From: an uncultured Planctomycetota bacterium
Lineage (GTDB): Bacteria; Planctomycetota; Phycisphaerae; UBA1845; Fen-1342
Direction of reading: 5' to 3'
Assembly: GCA_900696525.1 (NCBI GenBank)
Contig: CAADGL010000016.1
Coordinates: forward strand, 1 to 64,000
Length of the DNA stretch: 64,000 nucleotides
Below are positions 14,921-28,160 of this stretch, piece by piece; within the stretch, counting starts at the first letter, position 1; each line of letters starts with the position of its first letter. The notes below the pieces were generated by a model. That model had not been told where the DNA came from. It saw only the letters and a program-made list of their open reading frames with translations, and ran no database searches. Both the position numbers and the translations under genes were made by a program.

Positions 14921-16351
14921 TCAGTCGCACGGCACGCCGAACACGCTCAGCAGCACGCCCAGGTCGGCCTGCGTGACGCAGGGGTCGCCGGCCAACTCGC
15001 CGGCGGCCGGGTTGTAGTTCGGGTCGCCCGGACAGGCGCCGAACGCCGCCAGCAGGATGCCCAGGTCGCTCTGGTTGCGCTGTCCATCGCCGTCGAGGTC
15101 GCCGGTGCACGCCGGGCCGCCTGGGGAGCGATACGCCTTCACGTTCGTTCCGGTGCCGGCGATGATCAGCGTGCCGTCCTGGCCGATGGAAGGCGTGCCG
15201 ATGTTGCTGTTGGGCAGCGGCTCCGACCAGCGCAGCGTAAGGTCGGCGTCGAACGAGAACAGCCAGCCGTTCTGGAAACACCCGTTGGAGAAGTAGAGCT
15301 TGCCGGCGGCGTCAACCGCCATGCGCGGCGTCACGTTCGGACCGGGGTCGGTGGGGATCGGGCCGTACTCGTTGAGCGTCGCGCCGTTGCTGGGGTCGAG
15401 CCGCGCCAGCAAGTTGCCTGGCTTGAGCATGTAGACCGAGCCGTCCGGGCCGACGGCGAACTCCGACGAGGTCGTCCAGCGCGAGGGGATCGACCACTTG
15501 ATGGTGATCGCGCTGCCGGTGTCCGTCAGCGCGTAGAAGAAATCGACGTTGACGTTGTTCTGCGTCCGGTTCACGTAGATCGTCCCGTCCGGGCCGACCA
15601 TCGGCGTGTTCTGGATGGTGAAGCCGGGCATCAGCTCGCTCTCGTACTGGAAGTTCCCGGTCGCCAGGTCGTAGCGCTCGACGCGGTTGCCGCCCGGCGA
15701 CGCATCGACCACGTAGATCGCTTCGCCGAAAAGCGCCGCCCCGCACGTCCCGCTCACGCTGCCCACGCGCGGCTTGCGCCAGACGGTCGCGCCGTCCTCG
15801 GCGTTGAGCCGCGTGATCTCGTAGAAATCCGCCACGATCGGGTCGCCGTCGGGCGCGAACACCACCCCGTCGTACATCCCACCGCGCGTCGTCTCAGCCG
15901 ACGCCCACAGCACGCCGCCGCTGGCCGCGTCGAGGCAGTACATCTTGGCGGCGACGCTGGCGCCGTTGCCGGAGCGCGAGGCGTAGACGCGCCCGTTCTT
16001 CACGCCCGCCAGCCAGGTTGTCCAATCGCCGCTGTTGAACGGGATGTCGGCGCGCCAAAGCTGCGCGCCCGTGTCGAGGTCATACGCGAAGAGCGGCGAG
16101 CCGTTCGGCTCCCCGCCCGGCGGAAAGCCGGTCTGGCGCACCATGAAGACCCGCTTGCCCTCGGTCGCGGGCTGCCAGGCGATGATCGACGGCGCCCCGC
16201 CCGACCAGAGCAGGTCCTGCGCGTTCGGGCCGATCTCCGTGGTCTGTCCGTTTCGCTGCGCGTTGCCGCCGGAGTTGCTCCAGTCGGCGGCGATGATCGC
16301 GGGAGCGAGGGCGGCGAGCGCAATGGCGCCGCGGATGGTAAGTCGGGTCAC
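14921..16351 (-). CDS. Secreted PQQ-like propeller protein with dockerin-type module
   Basis: The 476-residue protein has a signal peptide ending AIIAAD and a PQQ/WD-like beta-propeller (repeats such as PLFAYDLDTGAQLWRAD, MYCLDAASGGVLWAS, GPDGTIYVNR). No quinoprotein catalytic residues are evident. Its C-terminal module is divergent: the second loop reads AGELAGDPCVTQADL and has lost most calcium ligands, yet the cysteines are kept. The start is GTG 16351, 10 nt after AGGAGGG. It is first of the six-gene run and lies 107 bp behind the NtrC-type gene; a small hairpin (CCGGG/CCCGG near 16426-16441) lies between. Confidence 0.88.
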   Translation of the reverse strand: MTRLTIRGAIALAALAPAIIAADWSNSGGNAQRNGQTTEIGPNAQDLLWSGGAPSIIAWQPATEGKRVFMVRQTGFPPGGEPNGSPLFAYDLDTGAQLWRADIPFNSGDWTTWLAGVKNGRVYASRSGNGASVAAKMYCLDAASGGVLWASAETTRGGMYDGVVFAPDGDPIVADFYEITRLNAEDGATVWRKPRVGSVSGTCGAALFGEAIYVVDASPGGNRVERYDLATGNFQYESELMPGFTIQNTPMVGPDGTIYVNRTQNNVNVDFFYALTDTGSAITIKWSIPSRWTTSSEFAVGPDGSVYMLKPGNLLARLDPSNGATLNEYGPIPTDPGPNVTPRMAVDAAGKLYFSNGCFQNGWLFSFDADLTLRWSEPLPNSNIGTPSIGQDGTLIIAGTGTNVKAYRSPGGPACTGDLDGDGQRNQSDLGILLAAFGACPGDPNYNPAAGELAGDPCVTQADLGVLLSVFGVPCD

Positions 16352-16458
16352 GATCAGAATCCCTCCTGCGGACGGCGGGCGGGCCTCCGGAGCGCGCCCT
16401 CCTGCCCACAGTTTAACACGAATACCGGGTCGCGGCCCGGATCGGGTTACGGAACACG

Positions 16459-17817
16459 TCAGCCCACGGGGATGCTGTACTTGGCCATCTTGTCACGCAG
16501 CGTCGTGCGCGGGATGCCCAGGCGCTGCGCGGCCCGGGCCTGGTTGTTGTTGCATTGCCGCAGGGCCATCAGGATCAGCCGCCTCTCGATGTCCGCCACC
16601 GTCTCGGTGAGCCCCAGCGGACCGGCTTCGCCCAGCTCCAGCCCCGCGGCTGGTACGCTGCCGCTCTGCTCGGCGCCCAGCGGCAGGATGTGCTCCGGAC
16701 GGATCTCGTCGCCGCCGCAGAACGCCAGCCCGCGCTCGACGACGTGCTCGAGCTCGCGGACGTTGCCGGGCCAGGTGTGCCGGAGCAGCTCGTCCATGGC
16801 GTGGGAGCCGATGCTGACTTTCCGCCCGCCCGCCAGGCCGGCGTGCTTGCCGACGAAGTGCTGCGCCAGGCAGGGAATGTCGTCGGGCCGCTCGCGCAGC
16901 GGCGGAATGCTGAGGCTGATGACGTTCAGCCGGTAGTAGAGGTCCTCGCGGAACTTGCCTTCCTTCACGAGTTGGAGCAGGTCGCGCTTCGTGGCGCAGA
17001 TCAGGCGCACGTCGACCTTCACCGGCTCCTCACCGCCGACGCGCTCGAACTCCTGCTGCTCCACGACGCGCAGCAGCTTGACCTGCAAGTCGGTGGGGAT
17101 GTCGTCGACCTCGTCGAGCAGGATCGTCCCGCCGTCGGCCAGCTCGAAGCGCCCGGGCTTCTGGCGGATGGCGTTGGTGAATGCGCCCTTCTCGTGGCCG
17201 AACAGCTCGCTCTCCAGCACCGTCGGCTGGAGCGCCGCACAACTGAAGCGGATCAGCGGCTTGGCGGCCCGGCCGCTGTGCGCGTGAATCGCCTCGGCGA
17301 ACAGCTCCTTGCCCGTGCCGCTCTCCCCGCACAGCAGGATCGTCCGGTCGGTGTCCGCCACCGCCCGAAGCTGCGCGAAGAGCCGCTTCATGCTCTGGCT
17401 GCGCGCCACCAGCCGGCCGAAGCTCTCGACGTCGTCGCTGGTCTCGATCGGCGGGCGCGTCGCGAACAGCCCTTCCAGCTTCGCCGTCAGCTCCTGCGTC
17501 GTAAAAGGCTTGGTGATGTAGTCGTACGCCCCGCGCTTGATCGCCAGCACCGCGGTGTCCACCGTGGCGTACGCCGTCATCAGGATGACCTCGACCTCGG
17601 GCCGGATGCGCTTCACGTAGCTCAGCAGGTCCAGCCCGTTCTGCCCCGGCATGCGCACGTCGGTCACCACCACGTCGATCGGCTTGCAGTCGAAGATCCG
17701 CCGCGCCGTCAGCGCGTCGGCGGCTTCGTAGACCTCGAAGCCGGCTTCGGTCAGCTCGATCTGAAGCGTGATGCGCTTCAGCGGCTCGTCGTCCACCACG
17801 AGAATACGCCCGCGCAT
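16459..17817 (-). CDS. NtrC-family sigma54-dependent response regulator
   Basis: The 452-residue protein has a receiver domain (DD at 9-10, phospho-acceptor Asp 53, Lys 103 in ITKPF), a sigma54 AAA+ domain (Walker A GESGTGK at 164-170, Walker B ILLDEVDD) and a C-terminal Fis-type helix-turn-helix ([19 protein letters not shown]). The sigma54-contacting loop reads GAFTNA (211-216) instead of GAFTGA. No histidine kinase is adjacent. It lies directly upstream of the secreted cluster in the same direction; regulation of that cluster is an attractive but untested idea. I found no sigma54 -24/-12 site before the cluster. Confidence 0.95.
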   Translation of the reverse strand: MRGRILVVDDEPLKRITLQIELTEAGFEVYEAADALTARRIFDCKPIDVVVTDVRMPGQNGLDLLSYVKRIRPEVEVILMTAYATVDTAVLAIKRGAYDYITKPFTTQELTAKLEGLFATRPPIETSDDVESFGRLVARSQSMKRLFAQLRAVADTDRTILLCGESGTGKELFAEAIHAHSGRAAKPLIRFSCAALQPTVLESELFGHEKGAFTNAIRQKPGRFELADGGTILLDEVDDIPTDLQVKLLRVVEQQEFERVGGEEPVKVDVRLICATKRDLLQLVKEGKFREDLYYRLNVISLSIPPLRERPDDIPCLAQHFVGKHAGLAGGRKVSIGSHAMDELLRHTWPGNVRELEHVVERGLAFCGGDEIRPEHILPLGAEQSGSVPAAGLELGEAGPLGLTETVADIERRLILMALRQCNNNQARAAQRLGIPRTTLRDKMAKYSIPVG

Positions 17818-17970
17818 ATCGCCTCCTGCCGGAGCCTCCGGCCGCCGGCGCCCCTCGCGCCGGGGCCCCCTGCACTCGCCGGCCGCGCCTGCCCGGTGTG
17901 CAAAACCCGCTCGTCAAGAATAGTGCATCGCATCGCTCGCGGCCAGCGCCGCCGCTCGGGCGGCGCGGCC

Positions 17971-18771
17971 TCACGGCGCCCGCGACAGGTCGCGCAGCAG
18001 GTAGCCCGGCAGCAACGCCGTCAGCAGCCCGAAGATCAGCGCCACGGCGCCGGCGACGACCAGCAGCAGGCGCGTGATGTCGCCGCCCAGGCGATACGCC
18101 GCCAGCGGCAGCAGGATGGCGATGAGGGCCGCGGCGATCGAAAACGCCAGCCGGTTGACGCGCGCCTTGTCGATGGCCTGGCGGTTGCCGGCGGCGCGCG
18201 CCATCTGCTCGACGTAGCGCGACAGGCTGATCACGAGCACGACGCCCGGCGCGCCGAAGGGCGACAGCCCCAGGATGATCGCGATGGCCGCGGGCGCCGG
18301 CATCGGCCGCAGCGTCGTGGCCAGAGCCGCCACGCCCAATAGCGCCGCCAGCAGCGCCACGCGCGTCACGCGCCGCCCCGACCAGACGCTCTCGCGCTCG
18401 ATCAGCGCCGGGTTGCGCGACGTCGCCAGCCACAGCCCGCCCAACAGCAGCACGAAGGCCAGCGTCAGCAGGCCGGCGAACGCCCCGAAGGTCCAGTAGC
18501 GCCACGGAAGCAGCACCGCCAGCGGCGTCAGGATCACCGGAACCGGCGAGGCGTGCACGAGCAGGCTGCCCCAGAACATGCGCCGCAGCCACACGCGATC
18601 GGAGAACACCAGCGGCGTCGCGGCCAATGCCGCAACGACCGGCCCGCCGCACTCGGGACAGCGGCCGGCGCGCGGCAGGCCGCGCAGGTCATACCCGCAC
18701 GCGGGACACCGCAGCTCGGCGTCGTCCGGGGCCAACGGCACGGTCTCGATCCGCGGTGGCTCACGATCCAT
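17971..18771 (-). CDS. Zinc-ribbon integral membrane protein
   Basis: The 266-residue protein begins with a zinc ribbon, CPACGYDLRGLP...CPECGGP (about 20-45), followed by about six hydrophobic segments. The CPxCGYDLRGLP form is typical of planctomycete membrane proteins of unknown role. ATG 18771 is spaced correctly from GGGAG; GTG 18780 is the alternative. It lies between the ribulokinase and the NtrC-type gene on the same strand, with gaps of about 60 and 150 bp. Confidence 0.8.
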   Translation of the reverse strand: MDREPPRIETVPLAPDDAELRCPACGYDLRGLPRAGRCPECGGPVVAALAATPLVFSDRVWLRRMFWGSLLVHASPVPVILTPLAVLLPWRYWTFGAFAGLLTLAFVLLLGGLWLATSRNPALIERESVWSGRRVTRVALLAALLGVAALATTLRPMPAPAAIAIILGLSPFGAPGVVLVISLSRYVEQMARAAGNRQAIDKARVNRLAFSIAAALIAILLPLAAYRLGGDITRLLLVVAGAVALIFGLLTALLPGYLLRDLSRAP

Positions 18772-18831
18772 CGCCGCCACTCCCTCGCCACATCGCGCGC
18801 ACGATCCGCGACCGCGCTCCTCGTGAGTCCC

Positions 18832-20556
18832 TCATGCCCGGCCCGCGGGCGCCGCCGTCCGCTTGGCCGCGGCCTGAATGTCCAGCAGCACTTTCATGAC
18901 GCCGCCAAGCGGCTCGGCGCGCGCGGCGGCTCCGAACGCGTCGTGCAGCGAGCGATACAGCGCCAGCAGCCGCTCGTACGTCCTCACCGACGCCGCCTCC
19001 GGCTGATACGCCCGAGGGCGCGTGCTCGTCATCCGCTGCTGCGCTTCGGGCACGGAGGCATGCGCCCCGCCGACGACCGCCGCGAACACCGCCGCCCCCA
19101 GGGCACACGCCTGGTCGCTTCCGGCAACGAACATCGGCCGGTTCAGCACATCGGCGTAAACCTGCATCAGCAGCGGGCTCTTCTCCGCCACGCCGCCACA
19201 GCACACGATCCGCTGGATCGGCACGCCATACTCGGCCAGTCGCTCGGTGATCATCCGCGCGCCGAAAGCGGTGCCCTCGATCAGCGAGCGGTACAGCTCC
19301 GCCGGCGTGGTCGCCAGCGTCAGCCCGAGCGTCAGTCCCGTGAGCAGCGGATCGACCAGCACGGTGCGGTTGCCGTTGTGCCAGTCGAGCGTCAGCAGGC
19401 CGCTCTCGCCCGGCGCCAGCCGTTCCGCCTCGGCCGTGAGCCGCGCGTGCGCCGCGGCCGCGGCCGCCGCGCTGCCGTGCCCGAGCACGCGCGAGACGAA
19501 CCAGTTGAAGATGTCGCCGACCGCCGACTGGCCCGCCTCGATGCCGTGATGCCCGGGCAGGATCGACTCGGCCGCGATGCCGCAAACGCCGGGAATATCG
19601 GCCAGCGGCTGGGAAAGCGGCACGACGATGCAGTCGCAGGTGCTGGTGCCGATGATCTTGACCAGCGTACCGGGCGCGCAGCCTGAGCCGACCGCGCCGC
19701 AATGGGCATCCAGCGCCCCCACCGCCACCGGAACGCCCGGGCGCAGCCCGAGCTGCTCGGCCGCCGCGGGCGCCAACCTGCCCGCGGGCTGGTCCGAAGC
19801 GAGCACCGGCGTCGCGTACGTCGCGCGGAATCGCGACAGCCCGGGCGACAGCGCATCAAGAAAGTCCGCCGCCGGCAATCCGCCCCACGACGCGTGGTAC
19901 ATCCCCTTGTGGCCGGCGGCGCAGGCGCCGCGCCGGATCGCCGCCGGGTCGCGCACGCCGCACAGCCACGCGGGCATCCAGTCGCAGAACTCGACCCAGG
20001 CGTGCGCCGCGCGGGCCACGCGCGGATTTGCGCGCTCGCATCGCAGAATCTTCGCCCAGTACCACTCCGACGAGTACGTCCCGCCGCACTTGGCCAGGTA
20101 CGGCCGCCCCTCCTCCCGCGCCAGCCGCGTGATCTCGGCCGCCTCGGCGTGCGACGTGTGGTCCTTCCACAGCCAGGCCATCGCATCGACGTTGCCCGCG
20201 AACTCCGGGCGCAACGCCAGCGGCACGTTCTCCCGATCGACCGGGATCGGCGTCGAGCCCGTGGCATCGACGCCGATGCCGGCGATTGCTTCGGGATCGA
20301 AACCCGGGTCGGAGCGGGCGTGTTCCTGCGCAGCCCGCACCGCCTCCGCCACGCCCTCGACGTAGTCCGCCGGATGCTGCCGCGCCAGGTGCGGATCGCT
20401 CCCGGAGGTGAACACGCCGGCGTCGCCGCGCGTGTACGCGGCCACGGCGCTGCCGAGCGGCTGGCCGTCGCGCGGATCGACGATCAGCGCGCGCACGCTG
20501 CTGGTGCCGAAGTCGATGCCGAGAACGGCTGGCCGGCGGGCTGTGGTGCGTGCCAT
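18832..20556 (-). CDS. araB: Ribulokinase (FGGY family)
   Basis: The 574-residue protein is an FGGY carbohydrate kinase of ribulokinase type, phosphorylating L- or D-ribulose. The phosphate-1 loop reads GIDFGTSSVRALIVD. AGHKGMYHASWGGLP, GALDAHCGAVG and GTSTCDC are characteristic ribulokinase segments, and the length fits AraB (about 560) better than xylulokinase (about 490). ATG 20556 follows GGAG. No araA, araD or transporter lies nearby, so its pathway partners are elsewhere. Confidence 0.92.
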   Translation of the reverse strand: MARTTARRPAVLGIDFGTSSVRALIVDPRDGQPLGSAVAAYTRGDAGVFTSGSDPHLARQHPADYVEGVAEAVRAAQEHARSDPGFDPEAIAGIGVDATGSTPIPVDRENVPLALRPEFAGNVDAMAWLWKDHTSHAEAAEITRLAREEGRPYLAKCGGTYSSEWYWAKILRCERANPRVARAAHAWVEFCDWMPAWLCGVRDPAAIRRGACAAGHKGMYHASWGGLPAADFLDALSPGLSRFRATYATPVLASDQPAGRLAPAAAEQLGLRPGVPVAVGALDAHCGAVGSGCAPGTLVKIIGTSTCDCIVVPLSQPLADIPGVCGIAAESILPGHHGIEAGQSAVGDIFNWFVSRVLGHGSAAAAAAAHARLTAEAERLAPGESGLLTLDWHNGNRTVLVDPLLTGLTLGLTLATTPAELYRSLIEGTAFGARMITERLAEYGVPIQRIVCCGGVAEKSPLLMQVYADVLNRPMFVAGSDQACALGAAVFAAVVGGAHASVPEAQQRMTSTRPRAYQPEAASVRTYERLLALYRSLHDAFGAAARAEPLGGVMKVLLDIQAAAKRTAAPAGRA

Positions 20557-20798
20557 CCGCGTGCGCTCCAGGGAGCCCGCATGATACCCGCGTGCCCCAG
20601 TTTCCGGCCCGCGCGTCGCCATCCTCGCGGGGGGGGGCGCATCGCCATCGCCGCCCGTGCCGATACAATAGGCAAGGCAAGGGCTGAGAGCGTGGCGCAG
20701 GCTATCGGCCTGTGACCAGAGGGCTTAACCAGGCTCTGCGGCCGATCTCGCGCACCACGGATGGTCCGCGAGCAAGCCTGGCCAAGGGAGGACTCACC

Positions 20799-21164
20799 AT
20801 GACACGTTGCCTTGATCCGCGTGCCGGCGTCGCGCTTGCGGCGCTGCTCGCCGCGCTCGCCGCCGGTTGCTCGTCGCACGCCCCGGGCCTGACGCTCCTG
20901 GGGACGGGCGTCGGCGCGGGCATCGGCGCCATCGCCGGCGGCGGCAAGGGAACCGCGATCGGCGCCGGCGCGGGGGCGGCGGCCGGCGCCCTGCTGGGCC
21001 TCTACGCGGACTCGCGCGACGATCAGCGCCGCCGCGAAGAGCGCGACGCGTACCTCGAAAGCCGGCGCTATCGCGAGTACCGGCAATACGAGAACGAGCG
21101 CGAGCAGCGCGAGTACGAGGAGTTCCTGCGCTGGAGGGACCAGCAGCGGCGAGGAGGGCTCTGA
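20799..21164 (+). CDS. Glycine-zipper lipoprotein
   Basis: The 121-residue protein has a lipoprotein signal with lipobox LAAGC (Cys about 23), a glycine-zipper hairpin (GVGAGIGAIAGGGKGTAIGA and on to about 60), and a highly charged tail rich in Arg, Glu and Tyr (YLESRRYREYRQYENEREQ). Such proteins sit in the outer membrane or periplasm and may help stability of the envelope. ATG 20799 follows GGGAGG. A -10-like TACAAT lies at 20664-20669 without a clear -35. Confidence 0.8.
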   Translation: MTRCLDPRAGVALAALLAALAAGCSSHAPGLTLLGTGVGAGIGAIAGGGKGTAIGAGAGAAAGALLGLYADSRDDQRRREERDAYLESRRYREYRQYENEREQREYEEFLRWRDQQRRGGL

Positions 21165-21195
21165 TTCTCGCAGCGGCCTCTGCGAGGAGCGACGC

Positions 21196-22239
21196 GTGGC
21201 CCGCGAAGCATCCGAACGCCGGCCCGGCGCGCCGCGCTCAACGCCAGCCGGCGATTCACCGCACGCCTGCGCGCAGCCAGGCCTCGTGCCACAAGAAGCG
21301 GCGGCGGAGCTCACCACCGGTCCTCGTCCGCCGTCGAAGTCGACACGGCCACAATCCGCGGCGTGGCGTACCATCAAGTGGTCGGTTCGGGCTGCCACGC
21401 TGATCCTCATCGGGGTAATCCTGCTCGTGAAATGCGACGGGATGTTCTATTACCCATCCGACCGCGTCTGGAGCCGGCCGGCCGACTTCAATCTGTCGCA
21501 CGAAGACGTGTGGTTTGAGACGAGCGACGGCGTGCGGCTGCACGGCTGGTGGCTGCCGGCGGCCGGCGGCGCCCCGCGCGGCACGGTTGTTCATTTCCAC
21601 GGAAACGCCGAGAACGTCACGGGCCACCTGGTGCTCGTCGAGTGGCTGCCGCGCGCCGGGTACAACGTGCTGATGTTCGATTACCGCGGCTACGGCCGGT
21701 CGCAGGGTCGCGTGACGCGCGCCGGCACCATCCGCGACGGCCACGCCGCCCTCGACTATGCCCTCAGCCGCCCCGACGTCGATCCGGGCCGGCTCTTCGC
21801 CTACGGCCAGTCGCTCGGCGGCGCTGTCGCCGTCGTCGTCGTCGCTGAAAGGCCCGAGATCCGCGCCCTGGTCGCCGAGGCCGCCTTCAGCGGCTATCGG
21901 CGCATCGCCGCCCGCAAGCTCCGCTCGATGCTCTGGCCCGGATGGCTGGCGTCGGGCACGGCGGCGGCGCTGCTGAGCGACGGCCACGATCCGATCGACT
22001 ACGTGCACCGCATCGCCCCGCGCCCACTGCTGGTCATCGCCGGCGAGCGCGACGCCACCTGCGAGCCCGAGCTCGCTCACGAACTGTACGCGGCGGCCAG
22101 CGAGCCGAAGCAGTACTGGCTGGCGCCCGGCGCGGCCCACCTCGAGATTCTCGAAGTCCACCCCGAGGCGCTGCGCGAGCGCATCCTGCGCTGCTTCGAG
22201 CTGGGTGCATCCGGCGGCGTGGAGCAGCCCCGGCCCTGA
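21196..22239 (+). CDS. Membrane-anchored alpha/beta hydrolase
   Basis: The 347-residue protein has a disordered N-terminus, one transmembrane helix (about 62-80, ATLILIGVILLVKCDGM), and an alpha/beta hydrolase domain of the BAAT/serine-aminopeptidase-like type common in bacterial YfhR/Bem46 proteins. The oxyanion HFHGNAEN, nucleophile GQSLGG, acid AGERDATC and His in GAAHLEI are all present. GTG 21196 follows GAGGAG; a later internal start is possible. The substrate is unknown. Confidence 0.87.
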   Translation: MAREASERRPGAPRSTPAGDSPHACAQPGLVPQEAAAELTTGPRPPSKSTRPQSAAWRTIKWSVRAATLILIGVILLVKCDGMFYYPSDRVWSRPADFNLSHEDVWFETSDGVRLHGWWLPAAGGAPRGTVVHFHGNAENVTGHLVLVEWLPRAGYNVLMFDYRGYGRSQGRVTRAGTIRDGHAALDYALSRPDVDPGRLFAYGQSLGGAVAVVVVAERPEIRALVAEAAFSGYRRIAARKLRSMLWPGWLASGTAAALLSDGHDPIDYVHRIAPRPLLVIAGERDATCEPELAHELYAAASEPKQYWLAPGAAHLEILEVHPEALRERILRCFELGASGGVEQPRP

Positions 22240-22295
22240 AGCCCGGCACCCGGCCGCGCCCACCCAGCCAGGCGGCGCGCCGGACACGCGGCGGC

Positions 22296-22323
22296 TTGAA
22301 CGCTAACATTATCCGAATATGAT
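22296..22323 (+). promoter_or_regulatory. Promoter of the radical SAM gene; predicted leaderless
   Basis: TTGAAC (22296-22301), a 16-bp spacer and TATGAT (22318-22323) form one of the best promoters in the window. The ATG at 22330 lies 6 nt after the -10, so the transcript should start at or next to the A of ATG. No Shine-Dalgarno sequence is present. Confidence 0.6.
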
Positions 22324-22329
22324 ACCGCC

Positions 22330-23385
22330 ATGCTCCGCCGGGTCGAGAATCCGCCCAACCCTTTCCTCACGCAGCACCGCGAGTGGCTCGGCCCGCCTCC
22401 CGCCGTCGAGGTCGAGGTCTTCGAGGAGCAGGCGGCGTCGATCCTCTCGAAGAACGACAGCCCGGACATTTCGTTCCGCTGGAGCCTGAACCCCTACCGT
22501 GGCTGCCAGCACGCGTGCTCTTACTGCTACGCCAGGCCTACGCACGAGTACCTGGGCTTCGGCGCGGGCACTGACTTCGACGCACGCATCGTCGTGAAGG
22601 TCAACGCCCCGGAGCTGCTCGAGCGCGAGCTCTCGCGCCGATCGTGGCGCGGCGAACCCGTTGTGTTCTCCGGCGTGACGGATTGCTACCAGCCGCTGGA
22701 GAGCGTCTACGGGCTCACGCGGCGCTGCCTCGATGTCTGCCTGCGCCGCCGCAACCCCGTTGGAATCGTCACGAAATCGTATCTCATCGTCCGCGACGCC
22801 GGCCTGCTGGCCGAGCTGGCCCGGGCTGCCGGCGCCGAAGTCTGGGTCAGCATCCCGTTCGCCGATGCCCGCGTGGCCCGCGTCGTCGAGCGCAGCGCCC
22901 CACCGCCGCAGCGGCGCCTCGAAGCCCTGAAGCGCCTGCACGAGGCGGGCGTGCCCGTGGGCGTGATGGTGGCGCCGATCATCCCGGGGCTGAACGACCG
23001 CGACATCCCGCGCGTGCTGGAGCAGGCTGCCGAGTGCGGCGCGCGGCGGGCGACGTACACAGCCCTGCGGCTTCCAGGCAGCACGCGTGAGGTGTTCCTC
23101 TCGCGTTTGCGGCAGGAGCTGCCCGATCGCGCCCGGCGCGTCGAGCAGCGCATCCGCGACATGCGCGGCGGCGAGCTCAACGACCCGCGCTTCGGCTGCC
23201 GCATGAAGGGCGGCGGGCCATACTGGGAAAGCGTGAAGGCGCTGTTCGAGAACACGGCGAAGCGGCTGGGGATGAGGCGGGCGTTCGAGACGGAGGCCGC
23301 GCCGGCGTCACCGCCGTGCCGCGACCCGGCGGCCGAGGCTGGGAGCGTGCGCGGGACTGGGCAACTGCCGCTGTTCGGGCAATGA
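22330..23385 (+). CDS. Radical SAM protein, PA0069 family
   Basis: The 351-residue protein belongs to the PA0069/Rv2578c-type radical SAM family. The cluster motif is CQHACSYC (Cys 59, 63, 66) in NPYRGCQHACSYCYAR, followed by the family-typical HEYLGFGAGTDFD and VTDCYQP. Members resemble DNA spore-photoproduct lyase in sequence, but their reaction is not settled. FGCRMKGGGPYW near the C-terminus is also typical. The gene starts right behind its own -10 box. Confidence 0.93.
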   Translation: MLRRVENPPNPFLTQHREWLGPPPAVEVEVFEEQAASILSKNDSPDISFRWSLNPYRGCQHACSYCYARPTHEYLGFGAGTDFDARIVVKVNAPELLERELSRRSWRGEPVVFSGVTDCYQPLESVYGLTRRCLDVCLRRRNPVGIVTKSYLIVRDAGLLAELARAAGAEVWVSIPFADARVARVVERSAPPPQRRLEALKRLHEAGVPVGVMVAPIIPGLNDRDIPRVLEQAAECGARRATYTALRLPGSTREVFLSRLRQELPDRARRVEQRIRDMRGGELNDPRFGCRMKGGGPYWESVKALFENTAKRLGMRRAFETEAAPASPPCRDPAAEAGSVRGTGQLPLFGQ

Positions 23386-23492
23386 GCGGTCTGGGGTGGG
23401 GGAAGGGGGCCCGGGCGTTAATAGTCCTATAATATCGAGCCGCGATCACAGCAATTTCTATTCCGTTTGGTGAAAAAACGGCGCTACCGGCC

Positions 23493-23520
23493 TTGATCCG
23501 TGTCGCGACCGCGGTATAAT
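23493..23520 (+). promoter_or_regulatory. Promoter for rpoB
   Basis: TTGATC (23493-23498), 16 bp, TATAAT (23515-23520) gives a start near 23527 and a leader of about 225 nt before rpoB. A second TATAAT lies at 23428-23433. The 366-bp gap 23386-23751 holds no gene. rplL and rplJ, which usually precede rpoB, are absent here. Confidence 0.55.
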
Positions 23521-23751
23521 CGGCCGCTTGCGAAACGAAGCGTGTCAGCGCCCTGGTTCGGCAACACCAGTGGCCTCGGCCGTCCGCGCGGAGCATCGAC
23601 TCTTGGGTTGCATTGCCCCCCGCAAGAACGCGGATCGTGGTCTGCGTGTCGGGCCGGGCTGCGCTTGCGCGCGATCATCGTCTCACGCCGCACCCCTTTG
23701 TGTTCCTGATTCTGTGTCGGCCGGTTTTTGAGCCCTGAGAGCAAAGCCCAC

Positions 23752-27579
<3,828 letters not shown>

Positions 27580-27650
27580 GCGGCATGACGCGGAAATCCG
27601 CGCTCGGGCCGGCGCGCGTCCGCCCGTCGCCACAGACTAAGGAGATCGCC

Positions 27651-28160
27651 ATGCCCAAGGTCACCTACGGCGCCGGCGGCGACACCGATGCGCGGGAGCT
27701 GGTGGCGTTCTACCAGCGCTTGCAGCATGACACCGCCGCTCAGCCGCGCCAGATCGAGCGCATGATGGCCAGGAGCGCCGTGCTCGTCACCGCCCGCGCC
27801 GACGGCGAGCTGATCGGCGTTGCCCGCGGCGTCAGCGACGGGGTGCGCGGTTATCTGACCGAGTGCAAGCTCGACCCGCGCTACCAGGGCCCCGCCGCCG
27901 TCACGCGCACCGACGGCCGCATCGAGCACGACGAACACGGCATCGCGGGCGAGATGGCCCGCCGCGTTCTGCACCAGCTCGCCGCCGAGGGCGTGGAGCG
28001 CGTGGACGTGGTCGCCTGGAGCACGGAGGTCGATTTCCTGGCGGAGCTCGGCTTCCGGCGGAACGGGGGGCTGGTGGCGCTGATGTTGAAAGCCGGTGAA
28101 CCCGGCGCGGCGTCGACGGCGCAGCGTGGGGTGGAGGTGGGCGCCGGTGCGGCGAGCTAG
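27651..28160 (+). CDS. GNAT family N-acetyltransferase between rpoB and rpoC
   Basis: The 169-residue protein has GNAT features: a strand with ARADGELIGVARGVSDG, an IAGEMARRVLHQLAAEG acetyl-CoA-binding helix region, and a C-terminal FLAELGFRRNGGLVALML strand. The loop between strand 4 and the helix is enlarged (about residues 77-100, rich in Asp, Arg and His), and the usual Q/R-x-x-G-x-G/A motif is not evident. ATG 27651 follows AAGGAG by about 6 nt. It lies 71 bp after rpoB and 119 bp before rpoC on the same strand, so it should be co-transcribed. Its substrate is unknown. Confidence 0.82.
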   Translation: MPKVTYGAGGDTDARELVAFYQRLQHDTAAQPRQIERMMARSAVLVTARADGELIGVARGVSDGVRGYLTECKLDPRYQGPAAVTRTDGRIEHDEHGIAGEMARRVLHQLAAEGVERVDVVAWSTEVDFLAELGFRRNGGLVALMLKAGEPGAASTAQRGVEVGAGAAS

